A DNA stretch of 64,000 nt. Source: JADLHS01 sp964594985 (GTDB lineage: Bacteria; Verrucomicrobiota; Verrucomicrobiia; Limisphaerales; JADLHS01). The stretch spans positions 248,001 through 312,000 of the forward strand of contig CAZQNQ010000003.1 of the NCBI GenBank assembly GCA_964594985.1, in the 5' to 3' direction. This document shows positions 32,298 to 41,100 of the stretch, piece by piece. How positions within the stretch are numbered: the stretch's first letter is position 1; each line of letters begins with the position of its first letter. A program made the position numbers and the translations under genes. The notes beneath the pieces are model-generated. The model was not told the DNA's origin. It saw only the letters and a list, made by a program, of their open reading frames with translations, and made no database searches.

Positions 32298-34013
32298 TTA
32301 CTTCGCGTTGACCAGCGTCAAAACCCGGGCCACCGCCTCATCGCTCTTGATCGCGATGAGCGGCGCGTTACGGGGTTTGATTTCCACCTCGCCCCTGGCG
32401 AGAGATTTTTCCCCAATCGCAATGCGGATCGGGAAGCCGACGAGATCAGCATCCTTGAACTTCACGCCGGGACGCTCGTCGCGATCATCCAAAATCACGT
32501 CAATCCCCTGTGCGGTGAGTTCGGAGTAAAACTTCTCCGCCAGTTGCATCGCCGCGCTGTCCGGTGTCACCGCCAGCGGCGTGATGCAAACCTGATACGG
32601 GGCGACGGACAACGGCCAGATGATGCCTTCCTTGTCGTTGCACTGCTCGATGATCGCCTGCAACGTGCGCGTCACACCGATGCCGTAGCAACCCATGACA
32701 CAAGGCTTCCGCGCGCCCGCCTCATCGAGGAAGTTTGCGCCCAGCTTCTCGCTGTATTTCGTGCCGAGCTTGAAGACGTGCCCGACTTCGATGGCCCGAC
32801 GAATCTTCAGCGACTTGCCGCATTTGCCGCACGGCTCGCCCACCGTGACCGTGCGCAGATCAAACCAATCTGTGACCTTGATGTCGCGCTCGATGGAAAC
32901 GTTGCGGAAATGAAATCCATCTTCGTTCGCGCCCGTCATCATGTCGTTTGCGCCCCGAATGCGTTCATCGGCCAAAATTCTCACGCCTGGCGGAACATTC
33001 ACCACCGCGCCGAGCGACCCCGGCTTTGCCCCGAGCGTGGTAAAACATTCTTCCGGCGTCGCTGGCCTCGCCGCGACCGCTCCCGTTCGCGCCAGGAACT
33101 TGGTTTCGTTCAACTGATCGTCGCCGCGAATCAAAATCAATACCGGCTTGCTGTCCGCGATATAAACCAGCGTCTTGATCTGCCGATTCGCCGCCACGTT
33201 GTGGGGCGCTTTGCTCAACGCCTCGATCGTCACCACTCCCGGCGTGGCAAACTTCTCGACCGCGGCGCCAAGTTCACGCGCTGCTGTTTTAGGAATACCA
33301 CTTGTCGCCTTCTCGATGTTCGCCGCGTAACCGCACGCTTCGCAGAAGACCACATCGTTTTCCCCCGTGTCCGCCGGCACCATGAACTCGTGCGAGTAAT
33401 TGCCGCCGATGACGCCGGTATCCGCTTCGACCGGAAAGTTCTGCACACCGCAGCGATCAAAGATGCGTTTGTAGGCGTCATACATCTTGTGATAGCTCGT
33501 CATCGCGCCTTCGTCCGTGGAATCGAACGAATACGCGTCCTTCATGATGAATTCCTTGGCGCGCATCAACCCGAAGCGCGGGCGGATCTCATCGCGGAAC
33601 TTCGTGCTGACCTGATAAAAATTCTTCGGTAACTGGCGGTAGGAATTGATCTCGCTCGCCGCCAGCGTGGTAATGACCTCTTCGGCTGTGGGACTGAGAA
33701 ACCATTCCCGATTTGAACCATCCTTCACCTTGAACAGCACATCCTTCGCCGTCTCCGCGCGTCCGCTCTGCTCCCAGATTTCCTTCGGCTGCAACGCGGG
33801 CATCAGTACTTCCACCGCGTCCGCGCGATTCATCTCCTCGCGGATGATGGTTTCAACCTTGCGCAAGGCACGCAGCCCCAGCGGGAGGAAAGTATAGACG
33901 CCCCCGGCAAGCTTGCGGATAAGTCCGGCGCGCAACAGCAATTTGTGCGAAAGGATTTCCGCGTCAGACGGCGCTTCGCGGAGGGTCGGAATCAATGTCT
34001 TGGTCCACTTCAT
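32298..34013 (-). CDS. proS: Prolyl-tRNA synthetase
   Basis: A 571-aa bacterial-type class II synthetase that charges tRNA-Pro. It starts MKWTKTLIPTLREAPSDAEI. Motif 1 lies around YTFLPLGLRALRKVETIIRE and motif 2 around FRDEIRPRFGLMRAKEFIMKD. An inserted YbaK-like editing domain follows (about residues 230-380, including KTLVYIADSKPVLILIRGDD), then motif 3 (MGCYGIGVTRTLQAIIEQ) and the anticodon-binding domain. The presence of the INS domain implies cis-editing of Ala-tRNA-Pro; a separate YbaK protein at 60893-61354 could edit Cys-tRNA-Pro. Confidence 0.97.
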   Translation of the reverse strand: MKWTKTLIPTLREAPSDAEILSHKLLLRAGLIRKLAGGVYTFLPLGLRALRKVETIIREEMNRADAVEVLMPALQPKEIWEQSGRAETAKDVLFKVKDGSNREWFLSPTAEEVITTLAASEINSYRQLPKNFYQVSTKFRDEIRPRFGLMRAKEFIMKDAYSFDSTDEGAMTSYHKMYDAYKRIFDRCGVQNFPVEADTGVIGGNYSHEFMVPADTGENDVVFCEACGYAANIEKATSGIPKTAARELGAAVEKFATPGVVTIEALSKAPHNVAANRQIKTLVYIADSKPVLILIRGDDQLNETKFLARTGAVAARPATPEECFTTLGAKPGSLGAVVNVPPGVRILADERIRGANDMMTGANEDGFHFRNVSIERDIKVTDWFDLRTVTVGEPCGKCGKSLKIRRAIEVGHVFKLGTKYSEKLGANFLDEAGARKPCVMGCYGIGVTRTLQAIIEQCNDKEGIIWPLSVAPYQVCITPLAVTPDSAAMQLAEKFYSELTAQGIDVILDDRDERPGVKFKDADLVGFPIRIAIGEKSLARGEVEIKPRNAPLIAIKSDEAVARVLTLVNAK

Positions 34014-34079
34014 GTGACGGAAAGGTTAACCAAAAGGGAGCATCAGAACGAAGTTTTTTCGACGGGACGCAGCAACAAC

Positions 34080-34835
34080 TCACTTCACCGTATTGACCAG
34101 TGGCGCAAGGCCTGAAATGCGGACTTCCAACCGATCACCCGATTGGATCGGCCCGATGCCGGCCGGCGTGCCAGTCAAAATGACGTCCCCCGGCATCAAG
34201 GTCATCTGCGCCGAAACAAAACTGACGATGTCGTAGCTATTGAAGATCATCTGCCGCGTGTGCGAGTTCTGGCGGAGTTGGCCGTTCTGGAAGAGCTGGA
34301 TGCTCATGTCCGTCGGGTCAATCTTCGTTTCGACGTACGGCCCGAGCGGTGTAAAGGTGTCGAACGACTTGGCCCGGCACCACTGGCTCTCGCCGTTTTG
34401 AATCGTGCGATCCGTCACGTCCTGCGCCGCCGTGTAGCCGAGGATGTAGCGCGAGGCCGACGCCGTCGGAACATTGCGAATCTTGCGGCCGATGATGATG
34501 GCCAGTTCCGCCTCAAAGTCCGTGCGATGCGCCGGATGCGGGATTTCAATCTTGCCGCCATCCGGCAACAACGACGTGCTGGCCTTGATCCAGATGAGCG
34601 GCTCTTTGGGTAACTGACGATTCTGCTCACGCGCATGGTCCGCGTAGTTCAGCCCGACACAGATGATTTTGGACGGCGTTACCGGGACGAGGGTACGAAC
34701 GCCTTTGCGCGGAGTGGGTGTCTTGTCGAACGTGGGGGATCCGAAAACGTCGCCATGGAGCCGGAAGATTTCGCCATCTACAACCTTCGCGTAGAAGATG
34801 TCATCGCCTTTTTGGAATCGCCCGATGGCCGCCAT
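34080..34835 (-). CDS. Fumarylacetoacetate hydrolase family protein
   Basis: A 251-aa FAH-fold enzyme. IICVGLNYADHAREQN is the family start of the catalytic domain, HRTDFEAELAIIIGR supplies the two metal-binding Glu residues, and YTAAQDVTDRTIQ the Asp and Thr of the active site. The end is MPGDVILTGTPAGIGPIQSGD. Members cleave or decarboxylate beta-keto acids in aromatic or sugar-acid breakdown; the substrate cannot be chosen from sequence. It lies alone, with 66 bp to the proS start and 101 bp to the divergent gene at 34937. Confidence 0.92.
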   Translation of the reverse strand: MAAIGRFQKGDDIFYAKVVDGEIFRLHGDVFGSPTFDKTPTPRKGVRTLVPVTPSKIICVGLNYADHAREQNRQLPKEPLIWIKASTSLLPDGGKIEIPHPAHRTDFEAELAIIIGRKIRNVPTASASRYILGYTAAQDVTDRTIQNGESQWCRAKSFDTFTPLGPYVETKIDPTDMSIQLFQNGQLRQNSHTRQMIFNSYDIVSFVSAQMTLMPGDVILTGTPAGIGPIQSGDRLEVRISGLAPLVNTVK

Positions 34836-34936
34836 AAATGCGGCGACAAGCTAACTGCCGTCCCGCGGGCTAGCAAGGGTAAAGCAGTAGGAAAGCGGAG
34901 GTTGCGAGGCGGCGCATTGCCCGTTAGAGTGGCGGC

Positions 34937-35068
34937 ATGAATGCGCTGACCAAACAGGAACAACTGGTGCTCTGCCTTGTGCTGGGCCTGTTGCTCATGG
35001 GTTGGGCCGTTAAAACCTATCGCGCGGCGCATCCCGCCGCCCGCCCGGTGGTTGGCGTCGCTCCGTAA
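34937..35068 (+). CDS. Single-pass membrane micropeptide (43 aa)
   Basis: ATG 34937 to TAA 35068. It reads MNALTKQEQLVLCLVLGLLL then MGWAVKTYRAAHP..., with a charged N-terminus, one membrane helix (about residues 10-24) and a basic Pro/Ala-rich tail. It ends 1 bp before the ATG of the next gene, so the two are almost certainly co-transcribed and probably translationally coupled. Similar starts are seen in helix-hairpin-helix (ComEA-like) competence proteins of this phylum, but no such domain follows here, so this could be a truncated relative. Confidence 0.65.
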   Translation: MNALTKQEQLVLCLVLGLLLMGWAVKTYRAAHPAARPVVGVAP

Positions 35069-35069
35069 T

Positions 35070-35498
35070 ATGCAAGAATTGACCTTTGACACCACGTTGG
35101 AACTGATCCTCGCCAAGGACGCCCGTTACCAACGGGACGCCTACCACTTCGTCAAAGACGCGCTCGACCACACCCAAAAACTGGTCCTCCGGCAAAACCG
35201 CGAACAGATGCGCCACGTCAGCGGCCAGGAATTGCTCAACGGCATCCGTGACTACGCCCTGTCCCAGTTCGGTCCGATGACCAAGATGGTCTTCGAGGAA
35301 TGGGGCATCAAACGCTGCGAAGACTTCGGCGAAATCGTTTTCAACATGGTCGAGATCGGTCTGCTCGGAAAAACGGAAAAAGACAGCCGGGAAGATTTCG
35401 CCAACGGCTACAGCTTTGATGATGCGTTCCGGAAACCATTCCTGCCGGCAAACCGCATCGAGGCACCTAACGACCTGCCCAAATCTGCCGAGGCTTGA
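35070..35498 (+). CDS. Minf_1886 family protein (TIGR04138-type, PVC-conserved)
   Basis: A 142-aa soluble protein with QELTFDTTLELILAKDARYQ, a helix YHFVKDALDHTQKLV, HVSGQELLNGIRDYALSQFG and the acidic segment WGIKRCEDFGEIVFNMVEIG. This pattern is known to me as a conserved family of unknown function limited to Planctomycetes/Verrucomicrobia/Chlamydiae, which helps place the genome. It starts 1 bp after the micropeptide and is followed 47 bp downstream by the M16 peptidase gene. The function is not known. Confidence 0.88.
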   Translation: MQELTFDTTLELILAKDARYQRDAYHFVKDALDHTQKLVLRQNREQMRHVSGQELLNGIRDYALSQFGPMTKMVFEEWGIKRCEDFGEIVFNMVEIGLLGKTEKDSREDFANGYSFDDAFRKPFLPANRIEAPNDLPKSAEA

Positions 35499-35545
35499 GC
35501 GCACTCAATCCGCGCTCGCTCCAATATCTCCTTTGCCACGCACTC

Positions 35546-38131
35546 ATGACTAAATCCAGTCCCTCGACCAATCTGAACGACTCGGAAATTCCCGCCATCC
35601 CGCCCGGCGTCAAACTTGTCACACTCGACAACGGCCTCACCATCATCACGCGTGAGGACCACAGCGCGCCCGTTGTCTCCGCGCAGGCGTGGGCCATGAC
35701 CGGCAGCATTCACGAAGGACGCTGGCTCGGCGCGGGTTTGTCACACGTGCTGGAACACATGTTGTTCAAAGGCACGACCACGCGCCCCGGCAGTCGCATT
35801 GATCAGGAAGTGCAGGAAGCCGGCGGCTACATGAACGCCTACACGAGCTTCGACCGCACGGTGTATCACATTGACGTGCCGAACACCGGCGCACGGGTTG
35901 CAATAGATATTCTCTGCGACATCATGCAGAACGCGTCGCTCCCACCCGACGAACTCGCCAAGGAACTCGACGTCATCCGCCGCGAGATGGACATGGGCCA
36001 GGACGATCCCGGTCGCCGTTCCGGTCGCCGATTGTTCGAGACGGCTTACACCAAGAGTCCCTATCGCAACACTGTCATCGGCTATCTCGACATCTTCAAC
36101 GAACTCAAGCCCGAGGACATCCGCGGGTACTACACCGAACGTTACGCGCCCAACAATGTTTTCTACGTCGTCACTGGCGACGTGAAGCACGACGATGCCG
36201 TCGCGCAAATCCGCGCGGCGTACGCCAAAACCAAATCCCGCGCCCTGCCCCCGATGGTTTTGCCCGCCGAACCGCGCCAGATCGCCGCACGCGAAATCCT
36301 CGAAGAAGCCCCCATCGAACTCGGTCATGTACACATCGCCTGGCACATCCCGGACGTGCGCCATCCAGACGTGCCGATCCTTGACGTGCTTGCGGTCCTG
36401 CTCGGCAGCGGTCGCAGTTCGCGCTTTTATCAGGAAGTCCGCGAGAAACAGGGGCTCGTCCACTACGCCGACGCGTGGACCTACAATCCCGGCAATCCTG
36501 GACTCTTCGGCGTCAGCGCGATGGTGGATGCGGATAAATTCACTGCCGCCCGCGACGCTTTGTTCGTTGAGTTGGACAAGCTGAAGAACACTCCCGTGGC
36601 GGCAGCGGAGTTGCAGAAAGCCGTGAAGCAATTCGTCAGCGCGACGCTCTCTTCGCGCAAAACCATGCAAGGTCAGGCCGCAGACCTCGGCGGCAACTGG
36701 CTCGCTGCTGGCGATCTGAATTTTTCCCAGCGTTACCTCGCCGCCGTCCAACGCATCACGCCCGCTGATTTGCAGCGCGTCGCTCGTGAATATCTCACGC
36801 CGGAAAACCGCACGCTTTATGCGTTGCTGCCCGAAGGCGCGACGCCGAAAACTACTGCGCTTGTTGAAACCAACACCGAGCAGGCGATCCAAAAATTCAC
36901 CCTGCCCAATGGCCTCAAGCTGCTGATCAAAGAAGATCATCGCCTCCCGTTCGTGGAATTCCGCGCCGTGTTTCAAGGCGGCGTTCTCGCCGAAGACAAA
37001 GCCAACAGCGGCATCACGCAGATTCTCGCGCGTCTTGTCGTCAAAGGCACGAAGACCCGCAACGCCGAACAGATCGCCAGCGAGATCGAATCCGTCGGCG
37101 GCAGCCTCGACAGCTACGGCGGCAACAACAGCTTTGGCGTGAACGCGGAAGTGTTAAGCGCCGACCTGGCCACGGGCCTTGAACTCGTCGCGGACGTGAT
37201 TCTCAATCCCACCTTCCCCGCCGCGCAGCTCGAACGCGAACGCGAAGTCCAGATCGCCGGCATCCGCAGCAACAAGGATGATCTGCTCAAGAGCGCGTTC
37301 AAAGCCATGCGCCGCGAACTTTTTGGCGAAGTCAGCTACGGTCTTGATTCCCTCGGCACGGAAGAAACTCTGGCCACACTCGACTCCGCCAAAATCACCG
37401 AGTTCTATCACCAGCTCGCCACGCCGGAGAATTGCGTCCTCGCCATCTACGGCGATGTGAACACCACCGACATCACAGCAGCCGTCGAAAAGGCGTTTAC
37501 GAGTTGGAACCAGGTAGGGCGCGTCACTCCGTGCGCGCCGCCGAACGGCTCGCAGGGGACTGCGAGCCCTACCATCCCGCGCCGCGTGACAGACAATCGC
37601 GACAAGAAGCAAGCCGTCGTCGTCATCGGCTTCCCCGGCACGACCATGAACGCCGAGGACCGGCAGGCGATGGAACTCTTGCAGGAAGCGTGTAGCGACC
37701 TCGGTTCGCGCCTGTTTCTGCGCATCCGCGAGAAGCTCGGCCTCGCCTACTACGTCGGCGCCCAAAATATGTTGGGTGTCGTGCCCGGTTACTTCGCCTT
37801 TTACGCCGGCACCGAGCCGACCAAGGCCGCGCAGGTCGAAACCGAGATGTTCAAGGAAGTCGAACTCCTGCGCACCGACTGTTTGACCGAGGAAGAACTC
37901 AAGCGCTCCAAGTCGAAGATCATCGGCCAGCGCAAGATTTCCCGCCAGGAACTCGGCGGCCTTGCCGCCACCACCGCGCTCGACGAACTTTACGGCCTCG
38001 GCTACGCGAACAGTTACGCCGAAGACGCCAAGATCGAAGCCGTGACAATCGAGCAGGTCCGCGCCGTGGCGCAAAAGTATCTGCGCCCCGAAGCGGCAGT
38101 GATTTCAGTCATCAATCCCGCATCCGCCTGA
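35546..38131 (+). CDS. Double-domain M16 (pitrilysin-type) zinc peptidase with in-frame repeat insertion
   Basis: An 861-aa protein from ATG 35546; a TTG at 35495 is in frame but would overlap the previous stop. Two fused M16 halves are present. The first has the inverted zinc motif SHVLEHMLFKGT (HxxEH) and the partner Glu further on. The second (from VEFRAVFQGGVLAEDKANSG) lacks HxxEH and would be the structural, inactive half. A palindromic BIME at 37514-37572 adds QVGRVTPCAPPNGSQGTASP (about residues 656-676) between the AFTSWN and RRVTDNRDKKQAVVV segments. No signal peptide is evident. Such proteases degrade peptides of up to about 50 residues. Confidence 0.93.
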   Translation: MTKSSPSTNLNDSEIPAIPPGVKLVTLDNGLTIITREDHSAPVVSAQAWAMTGSIHEGRWLGAGLSHVLEHMLFKGTTTRPGSRIDQEVQEAGGYMNAYTSFDRTVYHIDVPNTGARVAIDILCDIMQNASLPPDELAKELDVIRREMDMGQDDPGRRSGRRLFETAYTKSPYRNTVIGYLDIFNELKPEDIRGYYTERYAPNNVFYVVTGDVKHDDAVAQIRAAYAKTKSRALPPMVLPAEPRQIAAREILEEAPIELGHVHIAWHIPDVRHPDVPILDVLAVLLGSGRSSRFYQEVREKQGLVHYADAWTYNPGNPGLFGVSAMVDADKFTAARDALFVELDKLKNTPVAAAELQKAVKQFVSATLSSRKTMQGQAADLGGNWLAAGDLNFSQRYLAAVQRITPADLQRVAREYLTPENRTLYALLPEGATPKTTALVETNTEQAIQKFTLPNGLKLLIKEDHRLPFVEFRAVFQGGVLAEDKANSGITQILARLVVKGTKTRNAEQIASEIESVGGSLDSYGGNNSFGVNAEVLSADLATGLELVADVILNPTFPAAQLEREREVQIAGIRSNKDDLLKSAFKAMRRELFGEVSYGLDSLGTEETLATLDSAKITEFYHQLATPENCVLAIYGDVNTTDITAAVEKAFTSWNQVGRVTPCAPPNGSQGTASPTIPRRVTDNRDKKQAVVVIGFPGTTMNAEDRQAMELLQEACSDLGSRLFLRIREKLGLAYYVGAQNMLGVVPGYFAFYAGTEPTKAAQVETEMFKEVELLRTDCLTEEELKRSKSKIIGQRKISRQELGGLAATTALDELYGLGYANSYAEDAKIEAVTIEQVRAVAQKYLRPEAAVISVINPASA
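37514..37572. repeat. BIME: two different GTAG-REP units in frame inside the M16 peptidase gene
   Basis: Left unit 37514-37539 is identical to the arm in gcvP (GTAGGGCGCGTCACTCCG then TGCGCGCC). Right unit 37547-37572, read on the minus strand, is GTAGGGCTCGCAGTCCCC then TGCGAGCC, a different variant with its own perfect hairpin GGCTCGCAG/CTGCGAGCC. The spacer is 7 bp. The frame stays open through it. Confidence 0.93.
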
Positions 38132-38149
38132 TCCGCCGGGCCTTGATGC

Positions 38150-41100
38150 CTACGGCGCAATCTTGCCGCGATAGTAGCGTTGATCGTTCGTCGCCGGTTC
38201 GCTGAACAGAATCGGCGCCGCGCCGGTGTGGACCGGCGACCAATTGCCCGAACTCAGGTTTGTGGACACTTCGATGACGTAGTTCGACGCAATCGTTCCC
38301 GTGAGCGTGAAATGCATCTGCTGATTCGTCACGCTGAACAATGTCAGCGCTGGCACACTGGCGGGCGGCCCGGCCAACGGTACGACCGTTCCCGAGATCG
38401 CGAAGTCCAGCGCCGCGCCATCCACGACGTCGTAGATATACCAAGTCCCGGCGGCTGCCGAAGCGCCGTAGTTCACGATCCGGAAGGTAACGTTCGTCCC
38501 CGGGCCGATATTTTGCAGCGCGGCAATCCCGCTTAAATCTGTCGTTGCCAGCGACGCCCCACTGCTCGCGGTGGAGGTGTAGCTGTTCGTCACGAAACTC
38601 GTAAACGTACCCGAACCGATTTGATACTGCATCACACCCGTCGCCGGTCCAGAGCCCGACCGACGATAATCAAACCGGCTCACGGACGAATAGGAAACTT
38701 TGTAACCCGCATTGGCCCCGATCGCAAATGTCACAAAGTTGCTCGCCGTGATGGCAGCGGTTTCGGTGCTGGAATTGAAGCCATTCCCACCCCACGCGCC
38801 ACCGGAAGCCGCGGTGCCGCTTGTCCCGACGCCCATTCCACGCGTCAGTCCACCGACCATCACATTCGGCGCATTGGAAATTGCCGCCAGCGGCGAAACT
38901 CCATAACTCGTTTGCCCGCTCACATCCCAGCCTGCCAACACGCCAGTGTAACTGCTGCCACCGCCTGTGTTCGTCGTCGTGATCAAAGTGAGATCGCTGG
39001 CAGTATTGTTCACGGTGTTAGTGTCGCCGCCCGTGATGACAGTGACCAGGTTGGTTACACTTGCCGGCGCATTTGACGCCACGTTCACCGTCACAGTGAT
39101 CGCCGGATAAGCCGTGTTCGTTGCCAGCGCATCAGCCCGCGTGGCGGTCAACGTCCCCAACGTGATGCCCCAGCCTGTGCCGGTCATCGCCGTCGCCGTA
39201 AGCCCGCTCGGTAAAACATCCACCACGCTCACTGTTCCCGTCGTCGCGAGCGAACCGACGTTCGTGACGATGATGGTGTAAGTCTTCCCGCCGTCGCCTT
39301 GCGCGAAACCGCCCGCGTGCGACTTCAGAATCATGAGATCAATTCCCGTTGCCGCCGGTGGATTTGTCACTGTCGTGCTGCGCGGGTTCGGCGTGCCTGT
39401 CGTGAAATCCGCCGCATTATCGTCCGTATCCATGGTGCCATTGTCGTTACGGAAGATGGCTGTGGCATTGCCGCTCACCGTTGGAGCCGCGCCGGCGCCT
39501 TCATACGCGCCCGCTGACCCATAGCCGACGAAGTCCGCGATGGTCGCGCCACCGACTGGATTTGCGCCGCTAAGCGCGATCTGATTCGTCACCAACGCAA
39601 GCTTGCCGTTCGCGCCACTGATGTTGATCGCGTTGGTCGCGTTGGCCGCTGGCAGCAAAGCGCCGTTCGCACCGCCCGACGAAAGCCGCACGAGATAATA
39701 ACTGCCTCCGGGAATCGTCCCGCTCAAGTTGCCCACTTGCCAGCCACTGCCGGACGCACTGGCATATTGGATGGACCAGCCATTGACGTTCGCCGGCAGG
39801 CTGCCCGGGTTGAACAACTCGACATAGTCGTTGCGATACGTCGCGCCCGAGTTTCCGCCGCCGCCGTAAATCTGGCTGATGACGATGTTCGCCGCCGTGC
39901 CGGAATTCACCGACAGGATCGCGGGCGCGCTCGTGACCGAACCGGCGAAATTCGTGACCACGACCGTATAACTCCCCGCATCACCCGGCTGGGTGCTCGC
40001 GATCGAATACGAAACGTTCGTCGCGTCCGGAATCGCCGCGTCGTTCGAGCGCCATTGATAACTCAACGGCGCGGCGCCGATGGCCGACACGCTGAAACCT
40101 GCCGGACTCCCGGTCACCACCGTAAGACTGGCGGGACTGGCGAGGATGACCGGCGCGACCACCACCGTGAGCGTGGCAACGGAACTGGTCGCACTGCCGG
40201 AGGCGTTGGTGATGGTGACGAAATAATCCCCCGAATCCGCCGCCGTTGCCGCACCGATATTGTAAACACTGTTGGTCGCGGCAACGATGGCGACCGAGTT
40301 CGAGAACCATTGATAGCTGAACGGCGCATCGCCGATGACGCCCACCGAGAAGCTCGCGGGATTTCCAAACACGACATTTTGATTCTGCGGGGGCGTCGTG
40401 ATGATCGGCGCAAAGCCCACGCCGCAACATACCGTCGTATTGATGGCGATCGAGTCCACCCACCACCCTGCTCCGCCCACGCTGCCATCCGTGCCGCTGC
40501 GCCAGCGAAATTGCACGTTCTGGCCCGCCGCCGAGATCGGAAGATTCACAAGCACGGTGCTGAATGAAGCGTTCGTGCCGCTCCAACCCGCACGCGCACC
40601 GAGCGCGTTGGCCGAACTCAAAGTCGTGCTGTAACCGCCGCTCACAAAACTGCCGCCCGCCGTCACGATGTCCGTGAACGCGCCCGCGCCAATCTTGATC
40701 TCCAGCACTCCGCCATCATAACCGGTCTCAAACCCGTAACGATGGCGGAAGGAAAGTTGCGCCGCGCCCGGGAACAATGCGTACGTCGCCGACGCCAGTT
40801 CATTCGAACCTTTCGTCGTTGCGTCCGGAGAATAAGCCGCGTTCGGCGCGGTGTCTTTGAACGTCGTGGTCGTCACCCAGGCCGATTGTCCGCCACCTGC
40901 GAAAGTGCTCCAGCCCGCGGGCAAGGCCGGTGCCGTGACGCTATCGAAGCTCTGGGCATAAATCGGCGCGAATTGTCCCAGCGGAATCGTGAACGACACC
41001 TGGCCGTAATTGGTCGCGCCATCCGTGAGATCGAACGTGGCCACAATGTTTCCACCGCACCCGCCGCTCGCAGTGAAGGAAAACGCCTGCGTGACCGAAC

